Below, piece by piece: positions 1 to 9,154 of a stretch of 64,000 nt of DNA (positions within the stretch are counted from its first letter, which is position 1; each line of letters starts with the position of its first letter). The DNA comes from Polydactylus sextarius (Eukaryota; Chordata; Actinopteri; Polynemidae): NCBI GenBank assembly GCA_016801845.1, contig CM028927.1:1796001-1860000 (forward strand), read 5' to 3'. The notes below the pieces were generated by a model. It was not told where the DNA came from and searched no databases. It saw only the letters and a program-made list of their open reading frames with translations. Made by a program: the position numbers and the translations under genes.

Positions 1-1571
1 CCAACAAGGACATGGTGATTATGCTCATTCTTTTGGGTGCATTCAACAATAAACTTTATTAGCTACTAAAAATGAATAGATCAGAAAAAAAGCTAATTAT
101 GTTTTCTAACAGGTGATGGTGGTCAATCCAGCTTTCATGAAGTATGTTCAAGACTCATGGCTGCAGAAAAATGGCACATATCCATCCACTGGATTTATTT
201 CCTTGTTTCTTGCATTGCACATGTGTGATGAGGTGAGTTAATTATTGAATTTGGATTGTTTTTTACACCTACAACTGTAGCTATGAGAGCCATCACATGT
301 AGTCATGAGACTGTGAGGACAAACAGAATAGAATAAAATATAATGCAAGGCAATACAATTCAAACAGATGGTGTTGCCAGGTAGATGTAAAATAAGGGCA
401 AATTCTGGCAGCATTCCCTCTGCCAGGTCAAGTTTCAGTGGCTTAGTGAACTGGCCTGACTGGTCTGATGGGTAGATAACACCATGGCAACTGCTGGTAT
501 TTCAGACAGGGGAACTTCATTTTCAGTGTACATAATAAAAAGTAAGCTATTGCAGCCTGACAGTTACTAATAAAAGGGAAGTTTAATTGAGGCTGCATGC
601 TAGCACGCTAACTAGCAGACTATATTTTCCTTTTACGACTTGACTAGGAGATATGATTATGAATGAACTAATGAAACTTAAACAACAAACTCAATAACTT
701 TATGGTAATTAGGGTAATTAGTATGTTTTATTTACAGTGACACATGTATTATGCGTAAAATGAGCTAAGAAACACTACGGACAGACAGCATAGGGAGCCT
801 AAGTCATGCCCATCTACTAACAGTCCATGGGTCCTCTGTTCATAAAAATTAAATGAGAGTCTATGAAGAGATAAAAATGATTTTATGGTCCCCTTTGAAA
901 TGTGCCATGGTTTTCATATATGATATTTGTGAAATTTAAAGATAATTTTTGACATGGAAAGAGCACTGTTTTGTGACAGGCAGAACAAAACAGTTATTTT
1001 AGGTTTTGTGTGAGACCACCTAGTGGACTACAATGCTCGGCTCGCTGAATTTATGTCACCATCAAACATCAAACCACTAGACAGCTAACGTTTTAAGTTT
1101 TATCGTTTTTAATGTCTAAGTTTTATCCATCCTACTCTTTCCACCTAACACATCAGTTAAACATGTATGGTTAACATTTTTATGGAAACCCAGTGATTGT
1201 GGAAGATTTTGTCAATTTCTGCAGTGGGTACCAGGCTGTGCTGCCATCTATGTGACAGGTGACATCATTCACTAACCTGTACCTCATGCACCCTAAAAAG
1301 AGCAGTTGCTTTATCTGCACATAATTCTGAATGCTACAGCCTACTCAGAAGCTGCCATAACTGCTAGTTTGATGATGTGGTGTGTTTATTTTTGTTTTTC
1401 TAGGTCAGTGTGTTTGGTTATGGAGCAGACCAAGATGGATCCTGGAGTCACTACTGGGACAAAACGACACGTAAAAACTTTAAAACTGGAATACATTTTG
1501 GAGGGTGGGAGTATGAAATCATTCAGAAGCTAGCTGAAAAACAAATACTTGACTTTTACAAACAGTTGTGA
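1..1571 (+). CDS. st3gal1l: ST3GAL1-like alpha-2,3-sialyltransferase, 3' exons (partial)
   Basis: This is the C-terminal part of a Golgi type II glycosyltransferase of family GT29. Such enzymes transfer sialic acid from CMP-Neu5Ac to the 3-position of galactose on Gal-beta1,3-GalNAc glycans. Three coding segments are visible: 1-14 (end of an exon, ...NKDM), 113-232 (40 codons) and 1404-1571 (55 codons plus TGA). Junctions are GT/AG and phase 0. Exon 113-232 carries sialylmotif S (NPAF, YPSTGF, ALHMCDE). The last exon carries FGYGAD, then motif III HYWD, then motif VS (H, four residues, E, in HFGGWE). The order and spacing match ST3GAL1/2. The last residues are KQL. The 5' exons lie left of the window, and no break is seen in the part shown. 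Fish carry several st3gal1-like paralogues, so the exact orthologue is uncertain. Confidence 0.85.
233..1403 (+). other. Last intron of the st3gal1-like gene
   Basis: This intron of 1,171 bases begins gtgagt and ends with a T-rich tract and tag. It is AT-rich and contains one copy of a dispersed repeat (about 791-1068). I see no other coding or RNA feature in it. Confidence 0.75.
791..1068 (+). repeat. Dispersed repeat, copy A (partner at 3706-3988)
   Basis: Both copies start at gggagcctaagtcatgcc and end near tcaccatcaaac, and they share long blocks such as aggttttgtgtgagacca. They are in the same orientation. This copy sits in the last intron of the sialyltransferase gene; the other lies 2.9 kb downstream. 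I do not recognise the family, and neither copy shows coding potential. Confidence 0.7.
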
Positions 1572-2340
1572 TCTTCCACGTCAGTGATTAATGAGGTATT
1601 CAAATCACTCGCATTGTGGGACATGCGCTAAGTGTGTGAAATCCTGAACATTGTATTTTCATAGAAATTCCTCTCTTAGAAATGTCGCTAGAAAATGGGT
1701 CAATTTCAAAAATGGTTGTTTGTGACGTAAAATTTTCCCTTACTGCCCCCCAACTCTCATTCCATTCCTTCCCCTTCAAAGGCCATGGCTGTAAAAAGAT
1801 GGTCTGTCTGTGTTCCAAAGCCAGCAAAGTTACATTCATTTGAGTGGCTGTGAAGGCAGCCATTCAGTGTAAAGTGCTTGCATTCCAAAATGAGGTTGCC
1901 AGTTAAGCCCGAAAAGATGCCAAATAGGTGCAAAATACCCATCCTAAAATATCTTTCTGAGAGAGGTTTTTAGGAAGTTTCTGAGGTATAACACATCCAA
2001 CCAACATTTTATTGTGTATATGTCACATCACAGAACAAGCATCAAATCCCATTCAACCATTCTCTGTCAACTTTAACAAATATTTGTCATGGCATGGGGG
2101 TTTTTGTGTATTATTCTGTATCTGTAAGTGCGGTGCAATATATATTGTTTACATGTAGATTTCTCCTGGACAAATATTATTACCATCTAATGATACATTA
2201 CCAATCTATTTCTGAATGTAAACATGTTGCTGCTTGCAAAATTTTCACTGTAAATAACACTGATGTTATCTGTAATAAATGTGTAAACAGTATGATGTGT
2301 ATAAATAAAATCACATGTGCTAAAAATTCAAATGTGTCAC
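1572..2340 (+). other. st3gal1l: Probable 3' UTR of the st3gal1-like gene
   Basis: Sequence after the stop codon. AATAAA hexamers lie at 2274-2279 and 2304-2309, followed by a GT-rich stretch around 2320-2355, as expected for cleavage and polyadenylation. Open frames here lack family features and are probably chance. Confidence 0.35.
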
Positions 2341-2608
2341 AAGTGCTTGTGTCACATAAAGCGACTTAATAATGGTACATAACATATGTTCATTTTATTT
2401 TCTGCATGATAAAAATCAAAATCAAAGAGTGGAAATTATGTATCTAATAAACAGAAAAGAAAAGGATTTCTTTGAGGAAGATGATATCAGTTATAGAAAT
2501 AATACTAATGAGTTGAGAGGTCCTCTATTATAATATTGTAGGTCACTAGTTCATGTCCCACCTTGGCATGCACACCTGTGACATGCCTCTGACAGTCACT
2601 GTCACAGA

Positions 2609-3130
2609 AAGACAGTCATAGCTTTGTGGAACTGTCTATTCCAAAAACTCTTAGCAGTAATGGTTTTACAAACTTTTTTACAAATAAAACTATTACTTTC
2701 AGAGAAAATCAATTACCTCCTTCCAACTTATATTTGGAAGGTACTGATATTTTGTCATTTTAAGATCATATGGCTACTCTGGATGGCATTAGCCTACCTC
2801 CACTTCTACAGTGAGGATTAGGCTACTGGAAGATTTTGATGCACTGCAAATAACTCAACTCTTATATTTCATCTTTACCATTGTAACTTGCAATGTGAAC
2901 CAGACATTCAGTCTGGAGCCTGTTGATATCAAATCACTTTGGAATGTTTGTTTTGTAATAAAGTTGTATCGTTCTCATGCCAATACAGCTCACATTAATG
3001 TAACATTATTCAGACATTTGTTGTCTCCAGTTTGTGTCACTGATCAATGATAATGGGCTGTAGGGGGAATCTGCTGTTCAAACAGAGGCCCAAGCCCATG
3101 CCTGAAGTTTGTTTGCTTATATTAAAGATG
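2609..3130 (+). repeat. Duplicated downstream block, copy A (partner 24893-25883)
   Basis: This segment matches 24893-25883 collinearly. Shared stretches include cttagcagtaatg, gatgcactgcaaat, cattcagtctggagc, aataaagttgtatc and ggaatctgctgttcaaa. Copy A is shorter. Relative to copy B it lacks about 430 bases at around 2850 and about 50 bases at around 3103. It lies downstream of the intact sialyltransferase gene, as copy B lies downstream of the broken one, which suggests the flank was duplicated with the gene. An independent interspersed repeat is the alternative. Confidence 0.65.
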
Positions 3131-3705
3131 CAGTTAAAGATGCAACATATTGTTAGTCAAATTTGCAAGATCAGTCATTATATTCTGGAAGTAGCACATG
3201 AAACGGAAATGGAAAGGCTATTTAGGAAAACCTCTGAATTCTCTATCTCCATCTAGAGCCTACAATCATTTTGGCAAAAAACCTTGTGCCCCCTTTGATG
3301 TTCCACCAATCAGGTTGGGGGGCATTAAGGGTTAGGGTTAGCTACCTGTCAGTCACAGCTTGTTTACACGCTGCTGGCACACGCTCAAAACACAGCAGCA
3401 GAAGCATATCAATAAATATTATGATCAATGATCAGTTATATTAATAATCAATTTGTGGCAGACCCAATCAACATTGCCAGCCACAAACACATAGTGCCAC
3501 AACACTGCCCCCGTCCTGTCAGTGATCATGGTCTCGGTGGAGACACAGATGCTACAAGGACCGAGCCTGTGGTCGCTTTGGATGTTCTACACTTGCTTCC
3601 CAGCTTATGTGCGCATGCTCTGGGGTGCACTCATGTGCACTACTTCATATAGAGGGGGAGTGGTTTGGGAGACAGTTTAGGCCGAGTAGAGGTTGGGGAG
3701 GTTTA
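3131..3705. other. Unassigned sequence
   Basis: No gene or recognised repeat is seen. A short gggttagggttag run near 3329 resembles two telomere-type units but is too short to mean anything. Confidence 0.5.
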
Positions 3706-3988
3706 ATGGGGAGCCTAAGTCATGCCTACCTGCTTCCAGTCCACAGGTCCTCTGCTTGTAAAAATTATGAATGACAGTCTATGGAGAGAAAAAAATATTT
3801 TCTGGTTTGATTTGAAATGTGTCATGGTTTTAACATATGATATATGTGAATTTTAAAGAAAATTTTGGACATGGAGAGGGTACTGCAAGGGAGGACATGG
3901 AGAGAGTAGCAGCAAATGTTATTTCAGGTTTTGTGTGAGACCAAGTAGTGGACAACAGAGCTTGCAAAATTTACATCACCATCAAACT
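3706..3988 (+). repeat. Dispersed repeat, copy B (partner at 791-1068)
   Basis: Same family and orientation as 791-1068. This copy contains a short insertion or local duplication around 3888-3915, where catggagag-like units repeat. Confidence 0.7.
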
Positions 3989-4109
3989 CTGACAGAATGT
4001 TGGTCACTCTGGTGAGCTTCACCTCCTTCCAGGACGAAGAAAGAAGTATTAAACATGGAGAAAACCTCTATAAATCTGGCCATGGAAAATGCCAGCTACG
4101 CCAGGTGAG

Positions 4110-4620
4110 AGACTGTCAGTAGAGTGAGTCAGCATGCGGGACAAGGTCTACAAGGTCTCGGTAAGTTTTTAACTGATGTCATTTAAAGAATTGGAGAATG
4201 TCAGGCGAATTGAATGTTAAGTTGTTGCCTTCTATTTTTATAGATCTGTTTGGGAGATGATGGAGTCATCTTGGGCTCTACTTGTGATTGCCCAACAGGG
4301 CAATTTAAATGTAGCCATGCAGCAGCTCTCGCTATTTAAGGCATGGAGAACATCAGTGCTACAGACGTGAAGTGTCAGTGGAGGAAGCCCGCCACACCAA
4401 AGGCCATCCACCAGGAAGTGTCAGGAGGTGTACAGTCCACTGGACAGAGTCACTTCTGAAGATGTGGACAGGTCTGCACTTCAGGACACAAAGTGTGGCA
4501 TGGCTTGGCCAGAGCCACAGCCTCAACATCAGGCCATCCTCACGGTCCCAGAGCTGGTGATGGAACAAAGGCTACAGCGAAGCCATCCTTGCCTCAATAC
4601 ATCTGACTGAGGACCAGTGC
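4110..4620 (+). pseudogene. SWIM zinc-finger protein relic of an ISL2EU-type DNA transposon
   Basis: The translation upstream of 4160 reads SMRDKVYKVS and ends at a gtaagt donor. A T-rich acceptor leads to a phase-0 exon at 4244 containing CDCPTGQFKCSH, a SWIM-type CxC...CxH zinc motif, followed by AAALAI. After an in-frame TAA the next residues, ISATDVKCQWRKP, still match the SWIM/YqaJ-type proteins common in fish genomes. Such proteins are known to me as the second protein of ISL2EU elements (PIF/Harbinger superfamily). Later frames are broken by further stops. The convergent DDE fragment at 4828-5109 supports the same element. It is a decayed mobile-element gene, not a working host gene. 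Confidence 0.55.
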
Positions 4621-4827
4621 CACCCAAAGAGCCAGGACAGTGGGACAGCACCAGAATGCTCAGTGGCAGCTGTACTGTCAAGGCAGGCTGACAGCCAGCA
4701 ACTTTGGTGCCGTGCTGCAGCCTAATTGATTTTTTTCAACTGTGAGTCTGTTGGTAACCTCCTTAATGAGGGGACTCTGAAGATTGACCAGAGCACAGCA
4801 AAGTTGAACAAGGACATTGGCAGAGTT

Positions 4828-5109
4828 TCAGAAGTGAGCAGGGATCAGATTCAGAATCTTGAACTCTTTTAGCCTTGAATTCTCCCTGGTTGCCCTGATC
4901 TCACTCTCTGAAAACATGCCTTTATTCAGGAAGGGTGGGATGTTTAAAATAACCCCCTCAGGAACAATTTCAGAGATTAAGAATCCCTTGTCTGCCAAAA
5001 TAAGGTCTTCAGCTACACGGTTGGACAAAATGCTGCAATGCAAAGACTGCTGCACAATGGCCTTAACAGACACAGAGCCTGGGCAAAGAATTACCAAGGA
5101 CAGGTGCAT
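4828..5109 (-). pseudogene. DDE_Tnp_4-type transposase fragment (ISL2EU/THAP class)
   Basis: The minus-strand frame contains KAIVQQS, then ILADKGF, then VPEGV, then NIPPFL and a TR followed by RLKEFKILNLIP. This is the order seen in the C-terminal half of DDE superfamily endonucleases linked to THAP domains in vertebrate genomes. Compared with that family, about a dozen residues are missing between TR and RLKEF, including the usual HVER-type stretch, so it is deleted internally. The N-terminal THAP and first catalytic portion are absent. It converges on the SWIM fragment to its left, matching a two-gene transposon with opposed genes. Confidence 0.65.
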
Positions 5110-5237
5110 TAGAAAATGGGAAATGGTTTGCTACTGGCCAAGGTAATTTGAATTCAAGTATTAAAACACCCACTTTGTAAAAGGAATCTGAAAGTAAAAA
5201 TGTCCAAAAAGGACAAAAAGGAAGCCAAATTTCAATA

Positions 5238-5440
5238 ATGACCGACCTGGTGCAGTGTGTAAAACTGTACCATACCATTCTGTATGGTAAGAATGCGCTC
5301 AAGGCTGATTATCATGAAAAGGCTGCTTTATGGAACCAAATGGATGTCGCTGCTGTGGGGAGCTGTAACTATACCACCTTTGACCTAAATCATGAATGGA
5401 AAAGCTTTGCAGACCTCAAAAGACCTCCCTAAAGACCAAA
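5238..5440 (+). pseudogene. MADF/Myb-like DNA-binding fragment (tentative)
   Basis: The short frame reads DLVQCVKLYHTILYG, then KADYHEKAALWNQM, ending KSFADLKRP. Hydrophobic and aromatic spacing (LVxxVxLY...LY...K..W) resembles a MADF or SANT-like DNA-binding domain, often carried by PIF/Harbinger-group transposons. It starts about 130 bases beyond the DDE fragment on the opposite strand. The frame closes at 5430-5432. The match is by pattern only. Confidence 0.3.
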
Positions 5441-5899
5441 TGTCCACATACTGCAAACATTTGCAGGAAACCAGAGGGGGGGTAGCAGACTCTCTCTCTC
5501 TCAGTCTCTCTATCTCTCTTCATTGGAGGAAAGGTAGTATCCATACTCTCCACAGTGGACATGGTAGGAAAGTGTGAAATAGATACCGATGAAGGTGAGT
5601 AAAATACTAGGTGTTCATTTAGACTGTAGTTTCAAAAATGTATTGGAAAATGTAGGCTAAAATAAACAACCCTTAAGACTTGAAACAAAGTTTTTGGAAA
5701 TATTTACTGTATTATTTTTCCCTTTTTAAACAGTGGCAGGGCCAAGCCATGTGTTTCCAGATGATGCAGTGCCATTGTCTTCACAGCCGGCAAGAGGTGA
5801 GTGGACCGATTGCACCATTCCATCTGCGTGAAAAAAAGAAAACGCAGATAACGCTTATTAAATTGTTTTAGGGATTAAGAACCTTTAGACCTGTCACAG

Positions 5900-6580
5900 G
5901 AAAGTGAGAGGACCAGGGATGCGAGATCGTCTGCAGAGGAGTCTGGAGACTCAGAATCTGAACGAGAGCCCGAGTCCATGAGACATCAAGACCGCTCGCT
6001 ACTGCCAGAGAAACGACCCGTGTGCAGAGTAAAACTGTTCTTGTGTCTGGCTGTTTTGGCGTACAGTGATCTGTATCACCTACCGGAGGGGAAAAGTTCA
6101 AACAGGTTGTGACCGGGGTGTGATGGGTCTGCAGAGATGTTTCCTGCCTGTTTTCTGACCCTGGATGTATATAAATCCTGGATGGTGGGCAGATCAACAC
6201 CAATGATTTTCTCTGCAGCCCTAATTGTCCATTTCAGTTTGCTCCTGGCCTGTTTGGTGGCAGAACCAAACCAGACGATGATGGATGTGCAGAGAACAGA
6301 CTGGATTACTGCGGTGTAGAACTGGATCAGCAGCTTCTGGGGCAGGTTGAACTTCCTGAGCTGATGCAGGAAGTACATCCTCTGCTGGGCTTTTGTGATT
6401 ATCGAGTGGGTGTCCACTTTAGGTCCTGGGAGATGATGGATCCCAGAAACCTGAAGGTTTCTACTGTGGTCATAGTGTTGTTAAGGATGGTGATGGGGGC
6501 TAGGGGGGCTACTCCTGAAATCAACCATCATCTCTACAGTTTTGAGCGTGTTCAGCTCCAAGTTTTTTTTTTTTGCTAAA
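5900..6580 (-). mobile_element. L2/Rex-like LINE, C-terminal reverse-transcriptase region
   Basis: Reading leftward, the translation gives VETFRFLGSIISQDLKW, then KAQQRMYFLHQLRKF, then QFYTAVIQSVL, IVWFGSATKQ, AAEKIIGVDLPTIQDLY and DPSHPGHNLFELFPSGR. This is the thumb and C-terminal stretch of non-LTR retrotransposon polymerases typical of fish. It is 5'-truncated and has frameshifts near 6080 and 6420. Its right end, in a T-run near 6565, abuts the Gypsy-type gag region directly, so one element inserted beside or into the other. Confidence 0.75.
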
Positions 6581-6645
6581 GAACAGCAGGTGCTGGGTGA
6601 ACACTGACAGTGCCCCGTCTCTTACCTCTTCTGTCTTGTTTCCTC

Positions 6646-7665
6646 ATGGAGGAGATCACCCAGTCAAGAGACTTGATCACTCGGCTCCAAGCCGAGAACC
6701 AACAGATGCGTCAGGAACAGGAGGCTAACCAGCCTGGGCCTTGCACCTCATCAGCTGGTTCCTCAGCTCCTGGACTCTCCTCTGCTTCTGCCCCAGTAAC
6801 TGAGAGACTGATCTATCACCCCAGGGACAGGAAGTGCCCACTGTTTAGGGGCAGGACAGGATTAAGCACTGGGGAGTGGATTGAAGAGGTCCATGCCTGT
6901 ACACGGGCTCACAACCTGTCTCCAGCAGACCAAGTGCTCTTCATCTATGATCACCTGGAGGGAGAAACGAGGGAAGAGATCAAGTATTGGCCTCCAGAGG
7001 AATGGGGAGATCCAAACAAGGTCCTGCTCATATTAAAAGAACTTTATGGGTGTACAAAATCATATGTGTCTTTGCAGGACTTCTCCAGGAAGCAGCAAGA
7101 TGGTGAAACTTTACAAGAGTTTTCTCATGCATTAATGTGTTTGATGGAGAAGGTTGTACAAAAATCCCCTCCTGATTTATTTAACAGGGAGGTGTTGTTG
7201 AGAGATCAATTTGCTGAACATGTGTCTGATTGTTCCCTCCGCAGAGAGCTGAAGCAGTTTGTTCGGGGTCACCCTACTGCCACCTTGATAGATGTCTGCA
7301 CTGAGGCCATTAGATGGGAACAAGAAGGGATGCCTGGGGGCACAAGGGGTGGAAGCTATTCTGTTCCCAGTGCATTTAGCTATCAGCACGCCATACAAGG
7401 AAATCAGTCCAACCACCAGGGGGCAGGTAACTTTTCTTTCAGTTCAGAGTTGAACGAACTGAAAGAAATCCTGAAGAACCAGCAAGAGCAGCTGACCCAC
7501 CTTACTAAGAGCCTGACAGCCCTTAAGGGGGGCCCTACAACTCTATCTGGGCATGGTAAAAGGACAGTGATCTGTAGGAGGGGTCAAAAGCCAGGCCAAT
7601 TTGCTAGGGAGTGTAGGGAGGATTATGCAGCCATCCAGCCACAGTCACTTCTTGTATCCACATGA
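6646..7665 (+). pseudogene. Ty3/Gypsy-type gag (LTR retrotransposon remnant)
   Basis: An open frame of 339 codons begins at the ATG at 6646 (an upstream in-frame extension has no ATG). An early coiled-coil-like stretch (residues 1-25) leads to a capsid-like region with FRGRTGLSTGEWI, LEGETREEI and FSRKQQDGETLQEF, as in Gypsy/PNMA-class gag. A second coiled-coil-like segment (ELKEILKNQQEQL) precedes a degenerate zinc knuckle: CRRGQKPGQFAREC lacks the second Cys and the His of CCHC. The structural protein would package element RNA. The frame is intact, but the knuckle is broken and the downstream pol is fragmented, so I treat it as a remnant. No 5' LTR is visible, because the LINE lies immediately to the left. 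Confidence 0.7.
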
Positions 7666-7718
7666 CACAACCCTGATAAATATGGCCAAAACCAGGGAAA
7701 CTTGCACCCCCTGAACCA

Positions 7719-8108
7719 TTGAGCCAAAGTTCAGGTGGGGGCTCCTCTGGCTCAAATTCAGCTGCCAGTCATGAAAGATTGGTATCTGTATGCCCAAATA
7801 TTTCTGTACTAATGGGAGGGGTGCAGGTCCCCTGCTTAGTGGACACCGGATCAATGGTGTCAACAATGACTGAGAGTTTCTTTTTTCAGTATTTTGAACC
7901 TTGGGGGCCAGAAAAACTCCAGTTATGTAATTGGCGACGTTTGAGTGCTGCTAATGGGTTAGCAATACCATATGTGGGCTATTTAGAGTTGGATGTGCAG
8001 CTTTGTGGCAAAACTATTACACAGCGGGGAGTGTTGGTTGTCAGAGACACTCCACATAGTGTGTCCTCAGTTCCTGGTGTACTGGGTATGAATATCATCA
8101 AAGAATAA
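7719..8108 (+). pseudogene. Retropepsin-like aspartic protease segment of the Gypsy-type element
   Basis: The frame contains the aspartic protease active-site motif LVDTGSMVS near residue 46. Further on, GVLGMNIIKE corresponds to the family's C-terminal G-hG-D/N-hh block. It is in a different frame from gag and ends in TAA at 8106-8108. In a complete element it would be the N-terminal part of the pol polyprotein. Confidence 0.7.
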
Positions 8109-8233
8109 TACTGGGAATTGTTTGTGCAACATGGGCCAGCTCTCTTTAACTTACCTTCTGTGTTACAGGCTCCCACGTCCGTTCAGCAGGCCCTTCAGCA
8201 GTGTCATCAGGCCCAAACTAAAGCCCCTCCTGA

Positions 8234-8760
8234 ATGTTAAGGTTGTGTAAAAGTAAAAGGGGGAGGGTTTGCAGAATCCCTGAGGGTGATATGAAAATGG
8301 TGGCAGCCACAGGTCCCCAACATTTGGCAGACCAGATTACGTTTGAGCCCCTTAGCAGTGGCTTGCCTGCTGGGCTATTAGCATCTCCATCGCTGGTTCA
8401 CATGGTTAAAGGTACGGTGTATATTCCCATTGTCAATGTAGGGGCCCAGGATGTTTTACTGTACCCTCGTACAGTTTTAGGTACTGTTAGTGAGGCTTAC
8501 CTTGTCAACTTACCTGATAACCTTGTGGAGGAGAGGACAGTAGTTACTGTCTCTTCACAGACTACAGGGTTGGTGCAGGATAAGATTGCTGCAGTTGATT
8601 TAACAGCACTCAATCAGGAAGAGCAGGGTCAAGTTAGGATGCTACTGCAGAAATATAGTGGTATCTTTTGAACCTTTGAGGGAGATTTAGGTTGTACTAA
8701 CCTCATTTCTCATGAGATTCCATTACTAGATGATGTACCAGTGCGTTGCTAGCGGTCACT
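8234..8760 (+). pseudogene. Pol linker and first part of reverse transcriptase, broken
   Basis: The open frame at 8234-8671 ends in an in-frame TGA, but the same frame continues with EGDLGCTNLISHEIPLLDD, the conserved segment before the reverse-transcriptase fingers of Gypsy-class pol. Similarity becomes frameshifted around 8745-8775 and then stops, so the catalytic RT, RNase H and integrase are absent. The frame again differs from the protease segment. The element is truncated at its 3' side and no 3' LTR was found. Confidence 0.65.
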
Positions 8761-8881
8761 ACTCAACGCAGTATGAACGAAAACGTTCATACTGGAAACA
8801 TTAATTAACGTCAATAGACTGCATTACAGTTGACACAACTAGTTCATGTTTAAGTTAATGTCGCCTAAATAGTGAAGAAGT

Positions 8882-9022
8882 AAGCAATAAACCCTGAAAG
8901 ACCTGGGGTTATAATACTGGTTATCATAACGCTGGTTTACCTATGGCTAAGGGATGTTGCTTGGCAAGACGTGGAGCGGAGTGCCGTTAGACCCCTTAGG
9001 GGCCTCTCAGGGTTTATTGCTT
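8882..9022. mobile_element. 141-bp MITE with 16-bp perfect terminal inverted repeats
   Basis: The left end aagcaataaaccctga (8882-8897) is the exact reverse complement of the right end tcagggtttattgctt (9007-9022). The interior is non-coding. Similarity weakens inside the termini. A target-site duplication is not obvious. It lies just beyond the truncated Gypsy pol and before the CACTA relic. Confidence 0.7.
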
Positions 9023-9154
9023 TTCTAAATCTGTTACCAAATAAAATTCAATTTCACAAAATCAAGACAAAGTAATTGAGAGAATATTTTTTTTGATGAA
9101 CAATCATTCCTCTGCTAATGAATATAGTTCTTTAAGAGAAAGATCTATCCTAAG

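Noticed and set aside
3320..3345. gggttagggttag telomere-like repeat
   Set aside because: Two units only, expected by chance.
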